The notes under the pieces were generated by a model. The model made no database searches. It saw only the letters and a program-made list of their open reading frames with translations, and was not told the origin of the DNA. From NCBI GenBank assembly GCA_024280755.1, contig JAJRPN010000040.1, forward strand, positions 1 to 44,170: a DNA stretch of 44,170 nt, in the 5' to 3' direction. The stretch comes from Planctomycetota bacterium (GTDB taxonomy: Bacteria > Planctomycetota > Phycisphaerae > Phycisphaerales > UBA1924). The translations under genes and the position numbers were made by a program. This document shows, piece after piece, positions 7,501 through 16,072 of this stretch; the first letter of the stretch is position 1; each line of letters opens with the position of its first letter.

Positions 7501-8581
7501 TCTGCGTGAAAGCGGCCCGGGCAACCGGCGCAAGGTTCAAGAGATGCTCGAAGAAGCAGCGTTTATCAAGATCGATGACGCCGATCTCGACGAGATCAGC
7601 CTCTTCGCCAACAAAGACTACGGCCCACAACGATTAAGCGAGTGGATCAAAACCAAGTTCACCTTCGAGGTGGATGCCGACGAGATCATCAAAGCCCGCA
7701 ACGACGACGAGCTGCGCGTTCGTGACTTGGTCATCGATAAAGCCCACGCACTCTATCGTGAGCGTGAGACCGCTTTGCCGGTTGATTTCATCATGCAAAA
7801 CACCATGATGATCGCCAAGCAAGATCCGACAGCCGCGTTCGAATCGCTCATCAAATGGGCAAAAGAACGCGTAGGACTTGAGTTGTCGATTGATGACATC
7901 AAGACTACACCGCCCGCGAAAATTCATGCGATGCTTATGGAAGCGATGGCTGTCGTCGTGGAGAACGATGATCTTGATGGCAAGATCGAGGCTGCACTCG
8001 CAACAATATCCGAAGACGAACTTGATGAATATCTCAAATCTCAGTTCAACCAGGGGGTCACCCCTCGGATGCGCTACCTCGACGACGAAGATCGTGAAGA
8101 TGCGATCCGGGCACGCGTCGAGACCCTTGATCGCCCTGAGCTTGTCCAGTTCGAGCAAATGGTCCTGATCGAAACACTCGATCAATCATGGAAGGATCAT
8201 CTCTACGAGATGGATCAGCTCCGAGATTCGATCGGGTTCCGTGCGATCGCGCAGACCGATCCGAAGATCGAATACAAGCGTGAGGGACAGACGATGTTCC
8301 TCGATATGATGCGTCATATTCGCGAGAAGGTCACCGATGTTATCTTCAAGGCTCGTTTGGCTCCACCACGCCCGCAAGGGCAGATGCAACGCCCGCCACA
8401 ACAGCGCCCCGCACCAGCTCAGGGAGCTGCACAGGCACCCGCCAAGCGTCCTGCACCGATGGGCAATATCATGGGCTCATCAATCATGGGGCCAGGTTTC
8501 GCGCTTACACCAAAGCCTCAACAACAGCCAAAGCCCAATCCAGAACCAAAACAAGCACCTGAGACCGATTCAGAAGCATGA
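4511..8581 (+). CDS. secA: SecA preprotein translocase ATPase, extra-large form
   Basis: SecA drives secretory proteins through SecYEG using ATP. All motor motifs are present: MKTGEGKT (Walker A, residues 187-194), DEVDS (Walker B, 296-300), [13 protein letters not shown] and the arginine-rich [13 protein letters not shown]. The protein has 1356 residues against about 900 in E. coli. The extra length is in four places: about 75 residues between the R-G-I-R element and FDVQLIGG (about 91-166); a charged coiled-coil insert after PLIISG (about 335-400); an insert after KLGKFSREN before [20 protein letters not shown]; and a very long insert in the C-terminal helical region before [18 protein letters not shown]. 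The last 72 or so residues are Pro/Gln-rich and lack the CXCXSG zinc motif that contacts SecB. Core function is certain. Confidence 0.97.
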   Translation: [1356 protein letters not shown]

Positions 8582-8703
8582 TTCAAAGCCAACTCGCTGC
8601 ATCCGCACCTGATAATGGGCCGTATATACTTGTACGGGACATACACATAGGATTTCGCATATGCTCTGGGAGTGAGAATCACGCCAGATAGGAGACACTC
8701 GGC

Positions 8704-9594
8704 ATGAATAGTCCCGATTCCAGATATTCCCCCACCCAACAGCGGGCTCGCTCGGGTTTTACCCTCGTCGAGATGATCGTTGTGATCTCAATCATCTCCG
8801 TACTCGCCGGGCTTTCAGTGATGGTGGGGACAGCGGTAATCAACTCTGGCAAGAGCAAGGCAACCCTGGGCGTCATCGAAACCCTCGATGAGGCGCTCGT
8901 GGTGTATATCAATCAAAAGGGCAATATCCCGCCAGCACTTGTCGAAGTGAAGCACGCCGATCTTCCGTCGGCTATCCAAGGTTTGATGCCAATCGATGGT
9001 TTCAATGTAAAGCATTCGGCTTTCTTTCCAGCGGTCGACGGGCGAGGAAGCGAAGACGCTTCACGCAACGCAGTCAATATCAACTCGGTTGGATACTTTA
9101 TCGAATCAGTTTCAGTTGTTGCCAAGGCTCAAACCATCCTTAGCAACATCAACCCCGAGTATCTCCATAGATATTCCGACGATGAAACACTCCAGCCGTT
9201 CATGCTCACCGCGTTCGATGCGTGGGGGAATCCAATCCGCTATGTACATCCCAAGTTCGATGGGATCATCGAGCGTGATCGTCGAATGCTGAGCGATGCC
9301 GGCGATTCGATTGATCTTACCGATGAGGCTGAAGGCTTCTTCCTCGATAGCACATTGCCAGTCAACGCAGATACCCGCATTCGACTCAAGAATATCCGAC
9401 GAAACCGACTCATCAAAGAGGATTACCCAACCACAGTCGAGCCACCAGCCGATCTGCTCCCAGATTCCGATGGCGGCAAGACCGTTGGCAGTCGACCGTA
9501 CTTCTATTCAGCGGGCCCTGATGGCGATCCATCGACGCTCGACGACAATATCTACTCGATCTCGCCTCAGCATGTTGATCCGGGTGTACTCTAA
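8704..9594 (+). CDS. GspG-like type II secretion pseudopilin (prepilin-type N-terminal methylation site)
   Basis: A 296-residue prepilin-like protein. The N-terminus has a type IV prepilin signal: a basic leader ending RARSG, then FTLVEMIVVISIISVLAGL, with cleavage by PilD-type peptidase between G and F and the Glu at position 5 of the mature protein. The C-terminus carries the GspG-like pattern: DAWGNPIRYVHP at about 177-188, then YFYSAGPDGDPSTLDDNIYS near the end. The middle is longer than in ordinary GspG (about 140 residues). No other type II secretion gene is adjacent, but a secretin lies at 13265-16072. A GGAG site lies about 10 bases before the ATG. It is likely a pseudopilus subunit; whether major or minor is uncertain. 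Confidence 0.85.
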   Translation: MNSPDSRYSPTQQRARSGFTLVEMIVVISIISVLAGLSVMVGTAVINSGKSKATLGVIETLDEALVVYINQKGNIPPALVEVKHADLPSAIQGLMPIDGFNVKHSAFFPAVDGRGSEDASRNAVNINSVGYFIESVSVVAKAQTILSNINPEYLHRYSDDETLQPFMLTAFDAWGNPIRYVHPKFDGIIERDRRMLSDAGDSIDLTDEAEGFFLDSTLPVNADTRIRLKNIRRNRLIKEDYPTTVEPPADLLPDSDGGKTVGSRPYFYSAGPDGDPSTLDDNIYSISPQHVDPGVL

Positions 9595-9620
9595 GCCACA
9601 CGAACGAATATCCAAATAAA

Positions 9621-9657
9621 AAGCCGCATCCAATCCAAGATGGTGCGGCTTCTTTTA
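9621..9657. terminator. Bidirectional terminator between convergent genes
   Basis: AAGCCGCA at 9621-9628 pairs with TGCGGCTT at 9644-9651, with further partial pairing inside. T-runs follow on the plus strand (TCTTTTAT) and an A-run precedes it, so it can stop both the pseudopilin transcript and that of the minus-strand gene ending at 9680. Confidence 0.85.
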
Positions 9658-9679
9658 TATTCTTCGTGCTGATCGATAT

Positions 9680-11149
9680 TTACGGTGCAGTGCAGGCATC
9701 CGTAGAGTTCACCGAATCGCTCTGGGCTTGAAGGAGATACTCGATGACATCGTGAGCGGTGTATGAGTTTTCACCAGGCTTGAGGAACCGAGCAATACCC
9801 GTAACATCATCGCCCGAGGTAATCATTGGCTTCTCAAGCCGACCATCTTTCTGGATCTGTCCAAGGTGGATATTGGCCATCAGGCTGTTGCACACACATT
9901 TGCGTCCAACAGTATCTTCGATGTTGCCACCCTTTTTCAGGTAGTCCTCGATCGGTTCCGACGGGCATCGCCAGCCGACTTTCCCGTTTGGTTTTTTATA
10001 CGCATGGCGAAGGTATCCAAGATCACAAATACGATCTCGGCCTTCATAGATGCTTTGGACAGAATGTGTGCCATCCATCTCAAGCACCTTGAAGGGGAAT
10101 CCTGTTGGCGAGGCGACCGGATCAGTAAAGACCTTCGCCTTGCCTTCTTTGCTCAGTTCGAGGGCTGCCTCGATGAGTTCAAGAGCAAGCCCGGACTCTT
10201 TGCAATAGGCAAACGCTGTTCCGACCTGCACACCCGCAGCTCCATGCTCAAGTGCCTCGGTGACGCGTTCTGGCTCGGCGTATGAACCGGCAAGCCAGAA
10301 CGGGAGCCCGATGTCCCGCATTGCCTGAAGATCACAGACATCACGATCGCCATAAATCGGTTCGCCTTCAACGCTCAGCTGCATTTTTCCACGCGGGGGG
10401 GCATTATGCCCGCCAGCGGTGGGGCCTTCGATGATGAACCCATTGACCTTGCCGTTGGATTTGCGAGCAAGCATATTGGCCAGCGTAGCTGATGAGACAA
10501 TTGCGAGGAAATCTGGCCGTCCGATCTCTGGGATCTCACCGTCGCAGAACTCGTTGGGATCGAACTCAGAGATATGCTCTTCGCTTCGATCAGCACCAAC
10601 CACATCAACCCGAAGCTCGACCGGCTCGCCTTTGGCTAAGCGATCAAGAATGCCAGGGATTGACTTGGGAATACCCGCACCCATCAAGATATGCGTGGCC
10701 CCTGCAAGCATGGCACCGAAGATCGAAGGGAGGTTCGGGATCTGGATTTTTTCAAGGAAGTTGATCCCCACAATCCCGTCATGTCCTTCTTTGGCGAGGA
10801 AGACCTCGACGAAGTTGGCCGCGACAAGAAGCTCTTCGAGCTGGCGAGACGGGCGTTGAGCAGGCATAGGCTTGGATTTGAAGGGCTTATCCGCCGCTTT
10901 GCCACCCTCGATAAAGTAGCGATCGATGATCCGCTGAGCGACACCGGGAATCGGGAAGTTCGCCAGTGCCCGGCGCATATGCCCGCCAGGATCGCCGACC
11001 TGCAAACGCCTCGCCAAGATGACATCAAGCGCGGTCCCGGAGACCACACCAAGCTGCCCGGCTTGAGAGACTGCATTGGCCAAAGACCAGCTGGAGACCC
11101 CTGCCCCCATGCCGCCCTGAATGATAATTGGTAGTGGATAGCTGTTCAT
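9680..11149 (-). CDS. Nitronate monooxygenase / 2-nitropropane dioxygenase-family FMN protein
   Basis: An FMN-dependent TIM-barrel oxidoreductase of 489 residues. It opens with IIIQGGMGAGVSSWSLANAV, the family N-terminal flavin-binding block, then GVVSGTALD. Later come GPTAGGHNAPPRG, the phosphate-binding glycine motif with its conserved His, and GAAGVQVGTAFAY, typical of the barrel's C-terminal side. It is longer than classical nitronate monooxygenases (about 350), and the extra C-terminal part has a cluster RCPSEPIEDYLKK...GRKCVCNS with three cysteines. Similar long forms resemble the PfaD enoyl-reductase branch, so the substrate may not be a nitronate. No polyunsaturated fatty acid synthase genes are nearby. 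The fold assignment is secure; the reaction is not. Confidence 0.85.
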   Translation of the reverse strand: MNSYPLPIIIQGGMGAGVSSWSLANAVSQAGQLGVVSGTALDVILARRLQVGDPGGHMRRALANFPIPGVAQRIIDRYFIEGGKAADKPFKSKPMPAQRPSRQLEELLVAANFVEVFLAKEGHDGIVGINFLEKIQIPNLPSIFGAMLAGATHILMGAGIPKSIPGILDRLAKGEPVELRVDVVGADRSEEHISEFDPNEFCDGEIPEIGRPDFLAIVSSATLANMLARKSNGKVNGFIIEGPTAGGHNAPPRGKMQLSVEGEPIYGDRDVCDLQAMRDIGLPFWLAGSYAEPERVTEALEHGAAGVQVGTAFAYCKESGLALELIEAALELSKEGKAKVFTDPVASPTGFPFKVLEMDGTHSVQSIYEGRDRICDLGYLRHAYKKPNGKVGWRCPSEPIEDYLKKGGNIEDTVGRKCVCNSLMANIHLGQIQKDGRLEKPMITSGDDVTGIARFLKPGENSYTAHDVIEYLLQAQSDSVNSTDACTAP

Positions 11150-11341
11150 GAACGACTGATCTTAGCATGCTTGAGACCCCCGAGCGGGTTTTCTCTGGGC
11201 GATTACAACGATCAGATATCCCAAGGCCAAAGTTTATTAAACTTTCACCAGAACACGGGTTCATATCCCCGATTTCCGCCTCGCGCTTCCACAATCTATC
11301 TGTGTTTGGGATGCAGATAGACCGCTTGTTGAGCGTCTCTC
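11150..11341. other. Intergenic region
   Basis: This spacer separates the flavoprotein gene and the secreted endonuclease gene, both on the minus strand. I see no strong hairpin with a U-run and no convincing gene; the frames across it lack a start with a ribosome-binding site. Confidence 0.4.
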
Positions 11342-13063
11342 TTATGGACATCCAGCAGCATACAGATTCAAGAACGCGCTGACATCGAAGAAGTTGAGCA
11401 TGCCGTCACCATTGAGATCCGCAGCCAAATCGCCAGCAGAGAACAGGTTCAAGAATGCACTCACATCAAAGAAGTTGAGTTGCCCAAACGGCTCCGCAAA
11501 GTCGACAGGGCAGCCAGTCCCGGCTTCAACCACACCCGAGAGCATCAGCGTGAGCGTTTCGACCTCGGTCACGCCCGAGAACAAGCCCCGGTCATTGTGA
11601 ACCTGGAAGGTATAGGTGGCCGCAAAGTTACCTTCAGCCAAATCGACCAGCATGGCATCAAACCCGCTGGTGCCCGCAGGTGCCAAGGAACTGACCACCG
11701 AGAAGTTTGTTGTGAGTTCAGTGGTGTCGCCGGTGCTTGAGATCAACTCTACATCAATCGGGGCACCAAATGCACCGCCCGCAGCGATGTTAAAGAACGA
11801 GAATGACTGAGCCAAGTCTCCATCACCAAGTGTGATCGTTCCGAGATCAAGATTCAGCGTGTTCTGATCAGCGATTCCATCGAACGAGCCATTGCCTGGG
11901 TTGTAGACATCGACATTGACAAAGATAATGTCATCAATGTCGTTGGCTCCGTTGCCAGTCCCGCCTTGGGTGGTTACATCGAGGTTGTTCACGGTGAGAT
12001 CACCACTGAAAGAACCAATGCTGCTTGTGACGCTTGGATCGACATTGAGTGTGATCATTTCGCTGAGACCAGCGGTCATCGAGAATGCGTAGTAGCAATC
12101 GGTGTGTGAAGTCGTGAGCCCTGCCGAAGCTTCAACAGTGTAGTAGGTGCCGTCGTTGCCGCCCTTGTTGAGCGTGAATGCCATCGGGTTGATGGTCTCG
12201 CCAACGAGCACGCTCAAGTTGAGATCAATTGTTGATGCGCCATCAGCCGGTTCCAAGTCGCCAAACCAAAGCGTTGTATCGTTCATCTGATCCATAAACA
12301 CAGACCACACGAACTCTGGATGATCAACATACGCGTTGCGGTTGTTGGTACGCCATATCGGGTTTAATGATGCGCTGTAGATCGCATGGTTGCGTCGGCG
12401 TTCAAAGGTCGTCGGGACATCAAGATAATGCCAAGCAATGTATGAGGCAAGATCGCCCATCTGGTTCCCGCTCGGAACCCCGTTGACTAATGTCAAACCC
12501 GAAGAGGCGTAACGAGTCGCCGAGTAGAACAGCGAGCGAGAGATATCACCTTTGTCAGTATCACCCGGGAAGTAGAAGGTTCCTAGGCTGCCGAAGTTGC
12601 CGGTGGTGTTTGGGTTGCCAAATGGCTTGTTGCCGCGTGAGCTGTTGATGCCCGGGTTACATGGACGCAGGGCATGGGGATCACCAAGGTTCCCGCGTGT
12701 CGAGTTGCTCGCGCTCCCCGGTTGACGACTCTGAGGCCACACATGCTCACGGTTCCAAGTCTGCCCGCTATCCCAAGTTGAGTTGATCGAAGCGAGGTTG
12801 TAAACCAAGATAATGCGTGATGGGTTGTTGGGATCTTGATCATGGATCGACGCCGAGTTTCTAAAGTCGCCGTAGGCGCGTTGGATGTGCCCCGCGGACA
12901 TTGCTGAGGTCAACTGAGACTTGAGGGTTGTGCCCGTACCAGTCGCGTTGCTGTAGTAGCTCGCTGGTGGTGAATACTGGTCATCTGCGATAACAAGCGA
13001 AGTTGTTCCAGCGAGACCAACGAGCAGAATACCAAACGCAGCGTGTGAACAAGAGTGTTTCAA
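11342..13063 (-). CDS. Secreted endonuclease I-family nuclease with C-terminal dockerin-like repeats
   Basis: An exported DNA/RNA nuclease. I place the start at the TTG at 13063 rather than the TTG at 13081: GGAG lies six bases upstream, and translation then begins MKHSCSHAAFGILLVGLAG, an ordinary signal peptide. The product has 573 residues. The endonuclease I (beta-beta-alpha metal) domain occupies about 35-230, with NREHVWPQS (about 104-112), GDPHALRP (about 127-134) and SSRGNKPFG. A beta-rich, Ig-like linker follows. The last 57 or so residues hold two dockerin-like calcium loops (the second D-L-N-G-D-G-M-L-N-F-F-D) enclosed by Cys-Pro at both ends. The same architecture ends the protein at 18360. 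It probably feeds on or remodels extracellular nucleic acid. Confidence 0.9.
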   Translation of the reverse strand: MKHSCSHAAFGILLVGLAGTTSLVIADDQYSPPASYYSNATGTGTTLKSQLTSAMSAGHIQRAYGDFRNSASIHDQDPNNPSRIILVYNLASINSTWDSGQTWNREHVWPQSRQPGSASNSTRGNLGDPHALRPCNPGINSSRGNKPFGNPNTTGNFGSLGTFYFPGDTDKGDISRSLFYSATRYASSGLTLVNGVPSGNQMGDLASYIAWHYLDVPTTFERRRNHAIYSASLNPIWRTNNRNAYVDHPEFVWSVFMDQMNDTTLWFGDLEPADGASTIDLNLSVLVGETINPMAFTLNKGGNDGTYYTVEASAGLTTSHTDCYYAFSMTAGLSEMITLNVDPSVTSSIGSFSGDLTVNNLDVTTQGGTGNGANDIDDIIFVNVDVYNPGNGSFDGIADQNTLNLDLGTITLGDGDLAQSFSFFNIAAGGAFGAPIDVELISSTGDTTELTTNFSVVSSLAPAGTSGFDAMLVDLAEGNFAATYTFQVHNDRGLFSGVTEVETLTLMLSGVVEAGTGCPVDFAEPFGQLNFFDVSAFLNLFSAGDLAADLNGDGMLNFFDVSAFLNLYAAGCP

Positions 13064-13132
13064 AGCAATCTCCAGCGACAAAGTACAAAACAGTGTCCAG
13101 GGATACGAACGGAACCCCTGAAATACAAGACG

Positions 13133-13165
13133 CTTAGGATAGCCGAAACCACAAGCTATTCCTAG
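13133..13165 (-). other. Imperfect hairpin between secretin and endonuclease genes
   Basis: CTTAGGATAGC at 13133-13143 pairs with GCTATTCCTAG at 13155-13165, with one bulge. It lies 100 bases past the secretin stop and about 70 before the endonuclease start on the minus strand. No U-run follows, so it may be a factor-dependent terminator, a leader structure or chance. Confidence 0.3.
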
Positions 13166-13264
13166 TGCTAACCCACATGAAATGACTCAAATGGGGTGTT
13201 ATAGGGTCTATGAACACAGATTCCCTACCTCGTGTCTATGGCTCAGATGGTTACTGGATCCAAA

Positions 13265-16072
13265 TCAATCCATGTTCACGCTCGGAAGCTGTTCATCCGA
13301 TCGCAAATACATCCCAACACTTGGGTCTTCGAGTGCCCGGTCAAACTCCTTGAGCGTGTCCTCAATCCGTTTGATAATCGCTGCGTAATACAGTTCTGTG
13401 TGGAAGAAGTACTTGGCCACATCAGCATCGATCACCGAGACTTTTCCTTTGCCCATCTTTGGGGTGTGGAGTGTTTTACCGATAGTAAAGTTCGAAAGCG
13501 AGAGGGCATCTTCATCGCCGTTGAGTTGGATGATCTTCTGAAGCATTATTGCGCGCTGAAGCCGAACGATGTCTTTAGGGCTTTGAATCAAAATCGTATA
13601 TCGATCAATCCCGTCCGCGCTGGGCTGATTCATATCCCAAAGCAACTGTTGCCAGGTATCACGATTGGGACAATCAACAAGAGCGATCTCAGGGATCGGC
13701 TCGCTGGCAAGGTCCTTCTGGTTCATCGAATCGCGAGCGTAGGTATAGGTAATCGCGAGTGCTTTGCCGGTGTTGCGATCAAAGAAACTCTGTGCCTCAA
13801 TCCCATCGCCAAGCGTAGAGAGGGCATGGTTGAGGAAACGCACATCGTATCCTTCATACTCCTTGGCTTCGAAGTAGATTATTCGGTCTGCATCAACGCG
13901 TTGGTCGACGCTGGTACGCTTGATAACCTCATAGATCATCCGTTGAATCAAAATCTCTTCGCCAGGGATCGTGTCGCCCGCGAACTGATCAAACGGCGAC
14001 ATCATAGCGAGTTTAAAGTTGCTCTTGATGAGGTCTTTCGCAAGTTCGCGATAGATCATCAGTCGCTTGTTTTCGGCTAAGAAACGCAGGTCAAAGACAT
14101 CTTCAGCGCGGATACGGAAGGCATCGCGGAAGAGTTGATTGCCCGTGTTGTCAAACATATCGTCATCACGAGGCAACGCACGCGTGATCACTTGATCTTC
14201 AGGCAACACATACGGCGTAATAACAATAATCACTTCGCGCTTCTGTGTAGAGGTCGACTCAGATCGAAACGCCGGGCCGATCAATGGCAGATCGCCCAAG
14301 AACGGCACCTTATCCTTCGTGACCGAACGATCTCGACTCACAAGACCACCAATAATAAATGGCGTGGTATTATCAATCCGAGCATAAGTCTGCACGCGTC
14401 GAGTAGAAATCGTCGGAGCAGATGCGAGCAAATCGCCCGCGATCGAACGAATCTCAAGGTCTCGCCCGGGCACCTGCGCCGAGACGACCGCATCGATCAG
14501 CAGGCTTACCTCATCTCCACTTTCCGTAATGCGTGGGCGGACATTGAGCAGGATGCCGGTGGGAATGTATTTGAAGTTAAACGCCACCTTGTTCGAGTTG
14601 TTGAGTACACCCTCTTGGCTTGTTGCGATGGGGATATCTTCACCTACGCGGATCGTCGCCTGGCGATTGTTCATGGTTAATACGCTCGGGCGAGACAGAA
14701 TCTCAGCCTTGCCATCACGGACTAATGCCCGAACCTTTGCGCCCCAATCGATCGGCACATCGCGCGAGTTAAGCGACGAAAAAGTGACTGTGTCTAGGAC
14801 CCCGGTCGGATCGAGCGAGCCGAGCAAGAAGTCGACAGTACCCTTCTTAAACGACCATTCAACACCGAGTTCGTCGAGCCCACTTTCAGAAATCTCAAGC
14901 ACCATGCCCTCAATGAAGACCTGGCGTGCCGGGCGATCAATATACTCATCAAGGATGGAGCGCACAAGGCTGAACTGCTCAGGATGTGCTGGATGAAAAA
15001 GCACCATCAACTGGGAGGTCGGACCCGCATACACCTCTGCCTGGAGTTCACTCGCAGCGGTCGGCGTTGTCGTTTGTCCAAACGAACCTGTCTTGGTTGC
15101 AGTGCCACCAACAAGTCCAATTTGCGCATCTGTTGGCGTGGGCATCTTGGTGACCATCGGAAGCTGATTAAACTCAAGCGTGGCCGGCAAGCCTTCGATC
15201 GTGGGGGTGGTATGAATCCCAAGCCCTTTGAGGGCATTGAGCGCACCGGTCGCATTAACATAGCTCAGTTGAACAAGTTGGCGATCAAGATCGGTTTGCA
15301 TCAGCCCTGCTCGCATTTGTTTCACTTGAACAAGCGATGCCTCGACCTGAGGCTGCACGCCTTCAAGATCAGGATTGATAGACACTGATTTATCAGCATT
15401 GATCACCACGCCCTGCACCCAAAGCTGAGGCAACTGCGAAACATAACTCACAAACCCAAGCCGAAGATAGTCATCCCCACCTTGCGCATTCGTTCGCCGA
15501 AGTACCGGACCCGTTCCAACTCCTTGAGGCAAATCGCCCAGCATCAATCGCTGAGAAGGCAATGCCACTTGATAGCCGCCCTCGGTTTGATAGCGCAAAC
15601 TGATCGAGGCGATGAGGTCTTTGATCTCCGACAAACTCATCCGTTCGAGTGAGATCAGCTTGCCCGCATTGGGTGGCATGACCAAGGAGTTCGCAGCGGG
15701 AGGATCAGAAATGAATCGGTCTTCTGCTGCTTCGCTCTGATGAATCGCAGCCTGAGCAATTCGATCTCGAATTGATGCAAGCATGCCCGCAGAGATCATC
15801 GGGGCATCAAGATGATCCAGAGCATCAGCGATCCGAGAATATCCATCGACTTCGGGTGATTCAATGATCATCGAGCCACCAGAAATCTGCGGGGTTTCAA
15901 GTTCGATCGTGCGGGTTTGCTGCTGGCTGTGTGTACATCCAACCGCCCAGAGCGAGCCAAACATGGCACCGCCCGCGATGCACATCAAAATCGGAGATCT
16001 GAATCTCATTACACGCTGTCGCCCAGTTTGTTCTTGTCCCAAATTGCTTTGGCTCGCAGCGTTCGTGCTCAT
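13265..16072 (-). CDS. Secretin (GspD/PilQ-type outer-membrane pore) with a long C-terminal extension
   Basis: Secretins form the ring-shaped outer-membrane gate of type II secretion or type IV pilus machines. The start is the ATG at 16072, whose ATGA overlaps the stop of the ABC exporter and follows AGAGGA; an upstream in-frame start at 16096 is less likely. The 935-residue protein begins with a hydrophobic export segment ending AVGC, possibly a weak lipobox. N-domains follow, with PARQVFIEGMVLEI preceding the pore. The secretin domain includes VGEDIPIATSQEG, IPTGILLNVRPRI and the signature VPFLGDLPLIGPAFRS with REVIIVITPYVL, ending near residue 622. About 313 further residues follow, helical and charged, with no recognised domain. 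Ordinary secretins end close to this point. Confidence 0.92.
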   Translation of the reverse strand: MSTNAASQSNLGQEQTGRQRVMRFRSPILMCIAGGAMFGSLWAVGCTHSQQQTRTIELETPQISGGSMIIESPEVDGYSRIADALDHLDAPMISAGMLASIRDRIAQAAIHQSEAAEDRFISDPPAANSLVMPPNAGKLISLERMSLSEIKDLIASISLRYQTEGGYQVALPSQRLMLGDLPQGVGTGPVLRRTNAQGGDDYLRLGFVSYVSQLPQLWVQGVVINADKSVSINPDLEGVQPQVEASLVQVKQMRAGLMQTDLDRQLVQLSYVNATGALNALKGLGIHTTPTIEGLPATLEFNQLPMVTKMPTPTDAQIGLVGGTATKTGSFGQTTTPTAASELQAEVYAGPTSQLMVLFHPAHPEQFSLVRSILDEYIDRPARQVFIEGMVLEISESGLDELGVEWSFKKGTVDFLLGSLDPTGVLDTVTFSSLNSRDVPIDWGAKVRALVRDGKAEILSRPSVLTMNNRQATIRVGEDIPIATSQEGVLNNSNKVAFNFKYIPTGILLNVRPRITESGDEVSLLIDAVVSAQVPGRDLEIRSIAGDLLASAPTISTRRVQTYARIDNTTPFIIGGLVSRDRSVTKDKVPFLGDLPLIGPAFRSESTSTQKREVIIVITPYVLPEDQVITRALPRDDDMFDNTGNQLFRDAFRIRAEDVFDLRFLAENKRLMIYRELAKDLIKSNFKLAMMSPFDQFAGDTIPGEEILIQRMIYEVIKRTSVDQRVDADRIIYFEAKEYEGYDVRFLNHALSTLGDGIEAQSFFDRNTGKALAITYTYARDSMNQKDLASEPIPEIALVDCPNRDTWQQLLWDMNQPSADGIDRYTILIQSPKDIVRLQRAIMLQKIIQLNGDEDALSLSNFTIGKTLHTPKMGKGKVSVIDADVAKYFFHTELYYAAIIKRIEDTLKEFDRALEDPSVGMYLRSDEQLPSVNMD

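Noticed and set aside
13232..14080. 282-residue plus-strand frame antisense to the secretin
   Set aside because: It lies within the clear secretin gene, which has conserved motifs.
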